Part shown: one piece after another, positions 11,857-25,000 of the stretch
Layout: each line of letters begins with the position of its first letter
How positions within the stretch are numbered: position 1 is the stretch's first letter
Assembly (NCBI GenBank): GCA_006384855.1
Contig: VCJN01001626.1
Coordinates: forward strand, 118,405 to 182,404
Length of the DNA: 64,000 nt
From: Tetraselmis striata
Taxonomy: Eukaryota; Chlorophyta; Chlorodendrophyceae; Chlorodendrales; Chlorodendraceae
Reading direction: 5' to 3'
Program-made: the position numbers and the translations under genes
Notes under the pieces: generated by a model
What the model was told of the DNA's origin: nothing
Database searches by the model: none
What the model saw: the letters and a program-made list of their open reading frames with translations, nothing else

Positions 11857-13522
11857 ATGCGCCTGGTGGCAAGCTTATGTTGCGCCGTGCGGCAGCAAAA
11901 CATCGCCCTCGCAACCTCACGGCGCGACGGCGCCAACCCCGGCCGGAGGTGGAGGAAGAGCAGGGACAAGAGCAGGTATGAAACCGCGGGGACTGAGCCG
12001 CTATTCTGCTGTCCCCGCTGTCTCGCCTTGCGATCCCCCGACCTGCTGCCCTGCACCGAGCTCTAGCGATAGGGACTAGGGTGGAGAGGGAACCTTTGTG
12101 AATGTGGAAGGCGCCTGGTGTGGTTGTTGTCCCTGCAGTTCTGTTGTGGCGGGGCATCAGGCGGAGCGACACTGCGTTGAATTGGGAGCCCGTGAGGAGC
12201 GAGAGGAGCCGCATGGTGAGAGGCCGCACCTTGCCGCAGGGACGGAGAGCGCATCGCTGAAACTGTCCTGAAGTGGCAGCTGCGGTGCATGAGCGCCGGT
12301 TTCGGGGCTGGGCGCCTGCTGACGAAGGGTGCACGCAACACCCGGGGATTATTGGACAGGTGCTGGCCGCTTCAAAGGCATCAGCAGTAAGAGGAAGGAG
12401 GAGAGCATCGGCACCGGGGAGACTCTTTTGAAGTCAGGCAGCAGGCGGCAGCTGCTGCACGCCGCGGCGGCGATGCTAGTCGGAGCAGCATCGGAGGCGA
12501 TTCCTAGGCAGGCGGCGGCACTGCCGCTGGCGCCCCTTGGGGGCTTCCGGGCGACAGGGGAGAAGGTCCGGCTGCCGGTGGAGGAGGTCATGGAGGTGCT
12601 CCGCCACGACCTGGAAGAAGGCACGCCGCATGCTCACCAACCCTCATCCAACCCTCATCCCCATCCCCGACCGCTCACAGCAGCTGCTGCAGAGCATAGG
12701 CGTGACGGGGCTTCAGTTGGAGCCTGCTCCATCGTGGGCCATCTCACGTGAATCATCTCCTGGCCTTTCTGTCACCCTCACAGCCCCGCCATCATGTCAA
12801 ACACAGTGGTGACAACTTCATCGCCAGTGCACATGCATGCCCCCTCACATGCATGCATGCACCCGCCCGCCATCATAGCCCGTCCTCGATATCTGAACTG
12901 AGGTGCCTGCTGGGCCTGGGCCACTCTTTGCCGCCCGATCCACATTTGTGGCCCACCTATTGCGGTCGTCACTGACTGGATCCCTGATCTGGTGCATCGC
13001 CCCGCTGCGGTGCCTTAGGGCAGTACTTTGTGACGGGGGACCTCAGCCCGCAGATTTTTGAGGACGACTGCCGCTTCAAAGACCCCACCAACGACATCAA
13101 GGGGCTTAGCCGCTACCTGAAAGCCCTCACCATCCTGTTCGACGCGGAGTACTCCGGCGTGAAGTTGCTGTCCATCCGGGTGGTGGATGATTACACGATT
13201 GAGGCCGCCTGGACCCTGGGTAAGACATGCCGCGCCAGGCGTGAACGCTCCCCATGCTGAATGGCATGCTGCATATTCTCCTGAGTGGAGCAGAGCTGGC
13301 AGCGGTCAACCGGGGGTTGACACTGTGCGCCCCCCCTGCAGGTGGTTACCTGAAGTTTCCATGGAACCCCGAGTCGAGCCGTTTGAGGGGCGCACCGAGT
13401 GGACCATCAGCAAGGACACGGGGCTCATTGCCGTGCAGGACCAGCAATGGAGCAAGTCGGCGACGACGGCCCTCCTGGAGAGCTTCACGCCCACCTTTAC
13501 CCCGAGGACAAAGCTGGTCTAG
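11857..13522 (+). CDS. DUF2358 / NTF2-like protein, probably in the thylakoid lumen
   Basis: This is a plant and cyanobacterial family with an NTF2-like fold and no established reaction. The conserved core is spread over exon ~12360-12620 (end of presequence plus helix with H-D-L-E-E-G), 13019-13219 (V-T-G-D-L-S-P, D-D-C-R-F-K-D-P) and 13342-13522 (G-G-Y-L-K-F-P-W to the TAG stop). Before the core is a twin-arginine motif (S-R-R-Q-L-L) followed by an Ala-rich hydrophobic stretch and an A-A-A cleavage-type site, the pattern of Tat-dependent lumen targeting. An ATG at 11857 with a basic, Ser/Arg-rich start could be the chloroplast transit peptide, but its join to the next exon is not solved. 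The second intron appears to use a GC donor (12621). One C seems missing in the run 13367-13370, since the conserved frame switches there. Confidence 0.75.
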
Positions 13523-16031
13523 GGGCTGCCCTGAGGTTGGCGGACACGTGGGAAGCCAGCGCTCGTCCTTGGTACCATCATCTTCATCGTTCCTGTATAA
13601 AAGGTGTATTTTTTTTGTGGATTTGCAGAGCGCCTGTGGCGTGGTTGAAAGGCTTCTAAGAGAATAAGAAGGGAGTGGGAATGTTTCGACAGGGTTGGTC
13701 TGATGAAGCTTCACCACTCCCACCGAAGCTGCTGCTGCCGCCTATCTTAATTGTCCTGGTACGGAAACCAAGCGATAGAGGGCAATCCTTGCGGTGGTCG
13801 CTACTGCTTGCGGATTGACTAGCACAAATGCATTCGCTTTAGCTAATTGAGGGCCTGTGCACATGGGCAAAAATGCGTGTCTGAGACAGGCAGTCGGTGC
13901 TGGATCACTCCCCTGCCAGGGGTGGCTTTGTTTTTGCGCCAAGTCACAATATATTTATAGCCGAGGTGGCAGTGCCTAGCAGCCGTCTTGATTAGTTAAG
14001 CAGCTGAGTACGAACAACGTGGTGGCAGCTCGTGCTGCAAGGCATGCAGAGAGGCCAGCGAAAGTGTTGTCATGCGGTTGTGTTCAGACCCAGCAACTGC
14101 ACACGGGATGGGTCCCAGAATAGCATACCAGATGACTCGCTGTCAAAGCAGCACATTGGCAGCTTGCTTTTAATTCGTAGACCTGTGGGAGTCATTGTGC
14201 ACCGGAGCGGCAGCGGTGAAAGACGAGGATGCAAGCAGAGCGCAGCGGGGTGGGGGCGCTGGAGCTGCTGACCGGCACACACATACATCCCTGGCGTACG
14301 TCATTCCACCTGCTGGCCGTGCCAATGTCGACTGTGATGTGTGTCCACAGGTGCGTGTGCATTTATGTGTAAAACATTTATGGTTGAATTCAAGAAATGT
14401 TCATCCTGGGGATCATTGTGTGTAAATATAGGTTAATATTGTACTTTGCCATGGCCAGCAAAAAACAATAGCTATCATCCCATGTCAGCACCAGGTTGCA
14501 ACTTTGCGACTACCAACCATCGGACGTCCACGCTTACAGTACGATGAATACTCAGCGAGTGCTGATTATTCGCGACGATACTGCATGTTGGTGGTATGAT
14601 ATCCAAAATCTGTACTACTACGCAGTTAGTGGTAGTGCCACAGGATGATGTACCTATGGCACTGCTCTGTTTATCTTGTTGCTACACATGTCACCATCGT
14701 CATCGCGTCACTAAATATTCCTTTGTCACTGGTCGCTACTTTCTAAGGATTATTAATATATTATCCATAGCGCTGCAAATCAAGCACTTTCTGTACATAA
14801 GAAAAACGTCAGGAATCTACGGGTAGCGGAATAACAACGGGTCATGAATGGAGTATGTAGTCGTGGAAATAGCGATCGAACACCGGTAGCGACGACAACA
14901 ACATAAATGGGGAAAACTCGTGCGGTTGTCATCCGCCGATGTCGAACAATTTAAGGATTTATCGACGAGGTGTCGTCAGGCCTGGGGCGCCCCTCGCGGC
15001 ACGCGGTAGAGCGACCAGGCGTCTGGATGCGGGCGCCTGCCCCGGATGACGAACGATGGCAGGATTTACGACCACGGTATTAAATACTAGCGATTATTAT
15101 GCAGCGTTATTGGCGCTCGAATTTGCTGGGCCCTACGAATGGTCGGCGAGCGCGCGATTTGATAACCCTATATAATCTTAGTCGCTGCTTGCCCGTGTGA
15201 TGTTCCGGACGACGACTTCTGCCCTGTAATCCTTAGGTAGAGGTGCCGGTAGTTAGTGAGATGGATATACGGTAGTCCATACTCACAAAGCAATTCGGCG
15301 AAAGCAGCTCACGCTGAGGCTCGGCACAACGACTAGCGCCGGCCCTCTGAAGGAGAGACCAGCAGGCCCATAGCGTAGCGCACCGGCGACTCTGACCCCA
15401 GGGACGAAGTGAAATGATAGTATAACGCTAGTTGCGTAGCAGAGTCGCGTTGGTCGGTGCTGCCGATAGCAAGTACGGGTGCCGTTGGACTGCACTTGCC
15501 GACTTTCGGTCGCCCTGCAGATCACCGCCTGCCGTGGTCGTTTGTGAGCAAGAATGCCTTCCTGGAGTCCAGCAGAGCTTCAGCCAGGGTCAGAAGACAG
15601 TGCCATACGTCTGGCGCGGCTGCTGCTCCTGCTACCGGGATCACTGAGGTAAAGCGAGTCGCTGGTTGCTGGATCTTGCCGTGAGCGTTGCTGAGTGGCA
15701 GCGAGATAAACGCGCCGCGCCCGTTCCTACTCGCCATGTTTGTCCGGCGAAATACGCGAGTAGACACACTCGTTCCGGTGCGGTCGATGCCGAATCGCAG
15801 TCCGGAAATTTTCAAGCCATATGAGGCTCGTAACACGGATGTTATTGAGTTGATATGGAATGGGAAATGACCAAACTCCAAATAAAGATGGAAAGCCACC
15901 GTCCCTCCGGATACCTTCATTATCGATGAAGTGCATTCTGCAAATGGTATCCGAAGTTTGCGCAGTGACGATGTCGCAACAGACGACGACGAACCGACGC
16001 GGCGGGCCGACCAGCGTGTCGCAAGTGTTCT
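13523..16031. other. Intergenic, no supported gene
   Basis: Small frames at 14032-14271, 14596-14826 and 15432-15684 lack family features. A 294-codon antisense frame (16406 down to 15522) overlaps the start of the next gene and has no domain, so it is not called. The first exon of the next gene may begin in the last few hundred bases. Confidence 0.45.
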
Positions 16032-19000
16032 GAGCTTTCCACCCTCGGCGTGTGCACGGTGGCCGTATCCAGGGTCGACAATTGGGCTCATCTCGAGCTC
16101 GAGCTCCGGCCTGCGGGTGGCAGCCATGCGCCTGGCTGTGTGGAGATGCTGCTGTCGGGCAAGGCGGTGAGGGGCCGCTCTGCAGTGACTGCATTTGGCA
16201 CAGCACCACCATCCACTCCACCCAGCATGCATGCATGCATCCCGGTATGCACGACCCAGAATGATGCTGTGTTCCAGCGGGTTCTTGCCAGGGAGGTAGC
16301 TTGTTAGCGCCCCGCTTGCCTCTGCAGGACGGCTGCCGCGCGGAGCTGCACCGCCAGGTGGTCCCCTCAACATCGCCACTAGCCGCCCTCCATGAGCAGC
16401 TGGCATCCGGCCTCATTCAGCTGGAAGTCAGCTGGGAGCACCCCCCGCCAAGTGATCCTAGCCTCCACTTTCCAGCGGTAGAGGTGGTGGTGAGCCTCAC
16501 GCCGGCGGGGCTTAGCCGCTCTCCACCCTCTGCCGGCCAAGTGCCCGCACTGCCGCCCATCCATGCGATCCACCGCACCTGTGCGCTGCTCCTGGAGGAG
16601 GACGGCAGCCGAGGAGGCGGCCAGTTCGACGCTGGCAGCCGCTCAGGCTGTGGCCTCCTGACGCTGAGGGAGCGACAGAGCCCTATCTGCCTAGCACTGC
16701 ATGGCGCGCCGGTGACTGGAGCTGATGAGCGGGGCTTATGCGTGCTGGATGCCGCTACGGGCCGATTGCTCTGTGGCGCCTCCGAGGACAGCGCCCCCTG
16801 GCAGTGGCAACAGCAAGCGCAGGCAGCTGGCGCCGGCGCCAACCTCCATGACGACATCTATGAGAGCGTCGCCCCTGTGGACTGGGAGGAGGAGGCGCAG
16901 GCTCCCCCTTACATTGCATGTGGTGCGCTTCCTGCCGTCCACCCCCATGCCCCGCCTTCTCATATGCATATGTCCTGGCAGATTCGACAACACATGCGTG
17001 GCTGCCCATCCCAGACCTGCACCCATACCAGCGCCGGGCACTGTCCTGGGCGCTCTGGCGGGAGGGCGCGGCGCCGCAGCTGCCGACCCCGCCCAACGGT
17101 GCGCCGCGCTCCGCTGCATGGAGCTGTCCCCAGCAAACGCCAGGGGCGCCAGTCCCGGCCCCAAGCCGAGCCCGTGACCCAGCCAAAGCCAGCATCCTGA
17201 GCCGCTTGTCCCTGCGTCCGACTGCTGGCATTTTGGTTGTGTCTCAAGGCTCCGCCTGGGGCGGCCACCTACAGTATTGACGCCACATGCACTGACCTAC
17301 TTTTGTTCCTGCTTCGACTGACGCCACTGCTGCAGGCAACCCCAGCAGCGGCAGCGGCAGTGACGGGGCGGCACCCAGCTCGCTCCTGTGGGTGCCCGTG
17401 GCCACCAAATCGGCTGGTGTGGTGTGGTACAGCCCCGCCCTGGGCTGCTTCTCCCGGAGCCCGGCGGCGGCAGAGGACGGCAGCGCAGTCGGTGAGGTGC
17501 AGGGCGGCATTCTCGCGGATGAGATGGGGCTGGGGAAGACGGTGGAGGTGCGCTGCCGGCAATGCACTGGCGCCCCTTTGCGCCTCATAGACGTCGCGCT
17601 GATGTGTCCACGGGTATTAACGTTATTGGAACTGTGGTAATGTGGTACTTACCCAAGTTGGTAATGCACGAGCTCTTCCACGTAATTCGTACGCTAAAAG
17701 GGCTATGCCGGCATGTAGCCTGCTCTTACCATAACAGCTTGAAGCACTGCAACAATTTAGTACGGCATTGCATTACTTTTGGCATTCCGCACAATGAAAT
17801 GATCCTGTATGGAATACTTGTTGATTACTTCCGGCGTCTGTGACCCAATGCAAAAATATTTGTATACTGCCGACGCTCTTGTAGTTTATACTTCATAGCC
17901 AACATTACTGTGCCGCTTGCAGCCGAAGCCAATTTCTGGCCTGTAGTTACAGTGCTCTAGGTTATCTTTTCCAATTATCATAAATCCTGCCTGGTGCGCC
18001 GGTGCTGCTCCCGGTGAGCCGCATGCTGCTCCCTTTGTGATGTAGCGGGGACCTGCTCTAAACCCAAATCGGTTGGAGCCCCCCCCCCCCCCCCCCCCCC
18101 ACACACACCCCCGCTTACCGCCGTCACGCCTCCTCGTACTCTTTGCCTTCAGGTGATTGCTCTTGTGCTGGCGAACCCCCGGAAGCCCAGGACCACCGAG
18201 CAGGCTGCCTCACCCCTCAGCAGCGGCCAGGTAAAGCAGGATGGCTGAGTGATTGCTGTGCTGCATGCCCCGCACAGTGCCGCCCACTGCTAGCTGCCAT
18301 CCAGCGCAACGTTGACCGTGGGCGGTCTACCCCTGAGCGCAGCCCCCAGGTGGTCGGCGCGCGGGCGGGACCCTCATCGTGACGCCGCAGTCGCTGATGG
18401 TGCAGTGGCGAGCCGAGCTCGAGTTCCATGCGCCCCACCTCAAGGTGTTCGCGACCCCCCCACCCACCCCCCGCCTCTGGCTACCACGATCTCCGTTGAG
18501 TTCAGGCTTAGCTCTCTTGCTACCCATGATGTCGGGCGGATTCAACCAGATTTCAAAACGAAGATCGATATGGGCTGGGTTGCAGTTGATAAAGCTGCTT
18601 TCAGTCCAGGTCGCAGGACCGAAGGGTTAGTGAACGGCTGCAGAAGATGCTCTGCTGGGGTGTCGGTGGCACAGGGGCGGAAAGGGGGGGGGGGGGGGGG
18701 TCGGGGGTGCTGTGTGGGTTGAATACAAGCCGCGCTATTCAAACTGAGTGCGATATTACGAAACCCCTTATGGCAATCTTTGCTCAATGAGGGAATTGCT
18801 GTCTTTGATTTGGGCGGAAATTTAGCATGTAGTAAATAGCTTTTCAAATGAATTGAACGCGCGGCCAACTAGAATCCGAAATCCCCCAGCATGTGCGCCG
18901 ATGCGCTGAGCATCAGCTGATGCCGCAGGCCACTTGCTGCAGGTGTTTGAGTTCCCTGGCCTGCAGCTGATGGCTGCCGACATGGGGGAGGCGGCCAGGC

Positions 19001-22000
19001 GGCGAGGGAGGGGCGGCCGCGCGAGGGGCAGCAGCCGCCAAGATGGCCGCGAGGCTGCGGAGGTGCGAGGCCCCCGGATACACAGACACACTCTCACACA
19101 CACACACAGCGTCATGCAAACCCATGAGGAACCACGGCGACACTAGTGGGCGGGCAGCCGCTGACACGCAGCCCTGCGCCTGCCCTGGTGACAGCAGGGC
19201 GGCTACGAGAGCGACTCGGAGATGGAGGAGGACGTGAAGAGCGACACTGTCGCCGGCGACTGGGCCAAGCTGGCCGCATTCGTGGCGACCAGGTGCGCAT
19301 TCTCCCTGTTTAGCATCCATCTCAACCTGCTCCCCTTGTGTCCCAGCCACCCCCGGTCCCTCCCTCCTCCATGCGGTGCTTTGCCCTCAAGTGAGCGCCG
19401 TGCTTGGTTCCCTGTGATGCCAACAGAATGGCCGACGCGGACGTCGTCCTGACAACCTATCCGGTGTTCACGGACGAGGTACTCCCGACAACCCTCAGCC
19501 TTAATGGTCCCTTAGCGCTTACCCTACTCAGCCCTACTCCAACTTTACAGCACTTCGTGTTGGTGCTCTCTGGCATTCTAACGAGCATGCCCACGTATTG
19601 GGCTAGCCATTACAACTTAGCACTATTGCAACACATGGGCACACACACACCCCAACAACACTGCCCCAACAACAGATAATGATCCGTTTGTAATTCCATT
19701 TCTACACCATTCTGAGATTTGATCTATTACCGAGTGCGTTTCTGGTTCATACTCTTTTTCTTTTCTCTGTTTTAATAATTGTTTGTAAATGACTCAAATT
19801 GAAGTTGATTAGAAAAAAGCATTTTTGAATGAGTTTGAGTTTCTTTATCTTAGGAAACTTATTTTCTTTGTATCATATACTGCCATTCGTGATATCTCGT
19901 TTTCACGATAACCAGACAGTACGATTAACCTATAAAACTTACGTTTAATAGGTTTCATCCCTAAACTGGCAAGCTACATTTCATTTTAAAGTTTTTTTTT
20001 GTCTTTTTCCTGGATTGGTTATGAGAACCCCCCCCCCCCCCCCCCCCCCGGCATTTTTCCCTGTCAACCCTCTGATGGCGCAGGTCCATTACGGTGCTGC
20101 CTCCGAGCGACCGCTCCGACACGCCAAGAAGTACCCTGTCCCTGACTCGCCCCTCCTGCTGGTCAGTTGGTGGCGCACCGTGATGGACGAAGCGCAGATG
20201 GTAGCCCCCCCCCCCCCCCCCCCCCTTGTCACCAACCCCATGCAGAAGTTCTGGCACTCCCACCTCTAAGACGCAGTGTCCTCTGACACACGGCTGTGCG
20301 GGGCCACAGGTGGGCTCGCAAGTGACCTCCGTCGCGAGGATGTCGCTGCGATTGTCCTCCGTATACCGCTGGGGCGTGACCGGCACCCCCATGGGCCGCC
20401 GCGGCATGGAAGACCTCCTTGACCTTCTGCAGCTGCTGAAGCTGAGCTCCGAAACCTTCCAGCTCGCGCTGACTCCATACATGAAGTGAGGCCACAACCT
20501 CCCCACCCGATCACAACCTGAGTGCGCACATCCTATGCGGATTCCTGCCCACGGGTGCTGGCGTGGCAATGAGAACACTGCAAACGAGAACCTGCCCTAC
20601 TTATCAAAGCCCCGATATAGACAAGACGTCAGCGCTCCTGCAGTGAAAGGCCTTATAGGTAGCATCCGAGGCCATATCCGGCTTCGAATACGGCTCCTCT
20701 TTATAGGTCTTTGGCACCCGAGGCTAACCTGGCTGGTGACTTGCAACTCCCCAGGGGTCTGCCATGGGGCAAAGCCCTGGTCCGGCATGCGCTGGCGCCC
20801 ATCATGTGGCGCAACACAAAGGTCCGGCTCCAATGACCAATGCCCCGGGTCTGCTTCCTCCCCCTTGTGTGTTGCACAGTGAGGGAGGGGGGGAAGGGGG
20901 AGCAATCGCTCACGCTGGTCCTGGCCGCGCGCCACCCAACGCAGGATCTGGTCAAGAGCGACTTGCAGCTGCCGGAGCGGACCCTGCATACCGTGTCTCT
21001 CAACTTTCAGCCCGTGGAGAAGACCTTCTACGAGCACGTGCTGATACACACACAGAATGTGCGATGATTGCTTGCCCCTCTCCCACCCCCGCCTGCTTAG
21101 TAACAAATATGGGCCTCGATGCGGTAAAAACATCACTGCGAATAAGAACCTGCCCAACATGTCAGATGTCAACTACATACAAAACCACAGTGAAACTATC
21201 GAAACTGTTATAATAGTGTATATATATGCATATGCATAAAATATGCCACATATAGATATATATGTTATGGATGCTATATATGCATATATGTATATATGTT
21301 TTTACAGATTGCATGTCAGCCCAATTGGGGTCTTTTATTACTGGCTGCTATAGATGCGCCGGCACCCGAAGGCTGATTTTGGCTATTAACAGCTGCCCGG
21401 ACCTCCTGCTGTCACAGGCGAAGCGGAAGCTCGTTGTGAGCGACAAGGCCCATGCCCGGACCGACAGCATCGTCGGCGCCAATGACACGGACGCGGCGCA
21501 GCCCTCCCCGGTGCCCGATGAACGCAGCTCTGATCAGAGGAAGCGCAAGCGCACCGTTGGCAGGGGCACGGGCGGGCAGACGAAGAAGGAGGCGCAGCTC
21601 GAGACGGCGGCGTGGCGGGAGCTGACGCAGCTGCGGCTGGCGTGCATACACCCCCAGGTGAAGTCGTGCGGCCGCATTCTGTCCCGAAGTAAAACGTGCG
21701 AGAGAGCGCGCTTTTTCCCGTTTCGCCTGTCTCATCGAATTATTTCGGTGCGTTAACAGTGGGTACTGCTGCCAACGCGGTATTGTGCACTGTCTCTGAT
21801 CAATTTTGCGCTGGCGGCTGCAGTTGACGGCATACTGGCAAGGCCTGCGCGCAGGAGCTCAATCTCAGTGGCACCGGCGCGCTGAGCCTGGCCGACGTGC
21901 AGCGCATCATGGTCCAGAAGGCGCAGGTGGACCTGCAGGCCAAGGAGCGCACGATGTGCGCCATGCTCAACCTGCTGGCGGAGAAGATCCTGTCGCGCGC

Positions 22001-25000
22001 GGCGCCCCAGAGGCGCGAGCTCCCCCAGCGGCGGAGGCATCGGCCCTGCTGGCCAGCAACGCCTCTGCCGCCGGCAGTGACAGAGGCTATGACAGCGATG
22101 CCAGCGAGGGGGCTGCCGCCGGGCTGCCGACCTCCGGCCTGGAGGCCGGCGAGGACCTAGGACCTCCCCCGCTGATCCCAGACCAGAGCCGGAGCCCCAG
22201 GGAGCAGGTGGGCCGGCCGTGTTGCGCCACACGGAGGCTACACACCCGTCGCATGTCCAACCCGTGGCCATAGCCGAAGCTGGTGGGCGATTGAGCATTC
22301 GAGAGGTGATGTTTATTGGTGTTAGAGCTTAGGGTTTTGTTTTAGGGTATTGGTCCCCGTGACAGGGCGTGACCGGTGCCGACGCGGTGATACGAGCAAC
22401 CACGGGTAGGAACCTGCCCTATTCTTGTCAGAGATCAGATAGGAACCTATAGCGGGACTACACCATAAATGCCCTACTAGCGCATACGTGGCAGACATTT
22501 TAAACGGCGGTGCCTAGTCGCGTTTTGCCACCCTTCTAGCGTTTTTCCACCCTATTCAGTATTGTATTCTGCTATCATCTGCAGTGCATTCTCTTGTTAT
22601 TTCTGGCGGGCACATCACGGGATTGGCAACATTCTGTAATACTCGAGCAATGGTACTCTAACCAGGACGATGCATGCGCTCATTGTACTCCTCCTAATAA
22701 ACAACGCATATGTAGTAATCGTTCACGTAAGCTCATGGTTGGGCATTGGTCCGCATTCCTGTTTTTAAAACAATGTACATAAACTTTGCCTGAATAAATG
22801 GGCAATCCCCAATCAAACAATGTCCGTAGTGCTGTCCGAAATCAATACGCAATACGACAAAGATCTATATGTCATTTTTTCTTCAAAACAACCAAATCAG
22901 CAAGATGTTTTATTTTCGATTCCATTTTAATTGCCGAACTTGCATCCTAATGTACCGGTGAGTTAGCCTACATGCAAGCCCGATTTGGAGCTTATAGCAC
23001 TGTGTTAAGACAAGCTGCGCCGCTGCCTGTAGCGGTGCGCAAATTCTGCCTCATTGCGCGGCCGGAACACGGCGCCTTGCGATGATTGGCCTGCGCGCCC
23101 CTCCGCCGCGCGTGCGGTGACTGCGCAGGCCATCGCCGCGGCTGAGATGGCGTACCGCATCGGGGAGAACGGCATCCAAGCGGCCTTTCCGCGACACCGG
23201 CGTGATGGAGCAGGAGATAGAGAGCATCGCCTCGGACGCTGCGGCCTGGAAGGCGTGGCGCCTCATTCAGGTGCGCGGCCTGGCCAGGGATTGTCCTTAA
23301 ACGCATGTTGCCCTACGCCGTGACAGGCAGCCAACATGTGGCTGATGCCCCCCCCCCCCCCCCCCCCCGGTCCCGTTTCTCAGGTCCACACTGCAAAGCT
23401 TCTGAGCGAGCTGTACACAGACGCGGGCAACTCGGAGCTGGCGGAGCGCATGCGAGCCGAGCTGGAGAAGAAGCAAGACGACCTGCTGGAGACGTCGCAT
23501 ACCAGCATGGCGGAGCTGGCGTCCAAGATCAGCAGCCTGCAGGTGCGGTCCAGCATGTCCGGCCCGCCAGCGGGTTCCCCACCCTCCTGCGCGAACACAG
23601 GGCGGACGGCGGGCCTGACCCTCTGAGACGCGTCCCGGATGTGCGCAGGGCGAGCTGAGGAGCGAGACCAGCCGGCTGCACACACATTGGGCGGCGGCGC
23701 GGAGGGACGGGCTGCGGGAGAGGTTCCAGGTGAGTACACCCTGCTGCTCGCTTTCACGGTTGGGGGTCTGGTCAAGCTATCAGCCATGGCGGCGGTGCGA
23801 GTGAGAGTGGGCAGGGCAGAGCGGGGGGGGGGGGGGGGGGGGGGGGATGACGTTGCCTCTGCTGCCTTTGCTCTTGCCGTTGCCTCTGTTGTGGGTGCAG
23901 GAGAGACCGGAGGCGTGGCTGAGAAGGATGGCGGCGGCGGTGGAGGCCGCCAAGGGCCGGGAGCGGCGCAGCCGGGAGTCGCAGGCGGCGATCGACGCAG
24001 GCCAAACGCAGGCCCTGCTGGGGAGCGCCGTGTTCGGAGAGCTCAAGCTGCTGGAGGGGGTGGGCGCCCCTGGCCTTCCGCCGAGCCGATGTGGTGCCTG
24101 TTTGACAGGGTTGACGTAATGTAGGGTTGTCAGGCGCCAAGTCCCTGCTGAGCTGTGGCTCCGGGTGCCCCCCCCCCCCCCCCCCCCACCCACCCACCCC
24201 CTTGATGACGCCGCCCCCGCAGGGCATGCATGAGCTGCGCTCGCAGGTGACAGCGCTGCTGGGCGTGCGCCTGCTGTCCGGCATGGACTCCCGGCTGCGG
24301 GAAGCGCAGTCCGCCCTGCGGGGCAGTATCAGCAGCGCCGGCGGGAGCGCGTGCCGACCCCTGACCTGCGAGGACAAGGCGCCCCCTCCCCCCCCCCCCC
24401 CCCCCCAAGTCTGTCCAGCATACACAAACATCCCAGCTTTCAAGCGACCGCCACCGGCACCGCACAATTTCCATCAAGGAAGTAAGGAACCACAGCAAAC
24501 ACATCAACGAACGGCAGTATTATACATAGTGCCGGTGGTAGGAAAGAGGCCAAGCGTGTGTGCTACTCGCACAGGAATCATGAGTCGTGATGAGGCGAGA
24601 CGGTGTTCTCAGTGCCAAGGCGCAGTGCACCGTCAGACTGTCACTGTCACTGTCACTGTGCGCTGTGTGACTGTGTGGCCGCGTTGTCTGGTGATGGCTG
24701 GCGTCGTTTGTTGGTGCTGTGTTTGCTGATGTGGTCCATTATAATCAGTTGCGTCGTAGTTTAGCCGTTGGTGTCGAACAATCGGAAACGGCTACAGAGT
24801 GACGGATGGCTGCGGTCGATTGAAAGCCGGGAGAGCGGGCGCTCTTTGTGAGCACCGCCCGGGAGCTCCACCGCCCGCTGATGAGTGCGACCGCGCTGCT
24901 CACATGGCCGCAGGTTCCGGAGCAGCACCTGCTGTGGGCGGCCGCGCTGGACCGGAGCACGGCGCCCATCGCCGCCGCTCTGGCGCGGTCGATGCCCGTC

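Noticed and set aside
15522..16406. 294-codon minus-strand frame
   Set aside because: No domain, mixed composition and overlap with the first SHPRH exons on the other strand; likely chance openness in GC-rich DNA.
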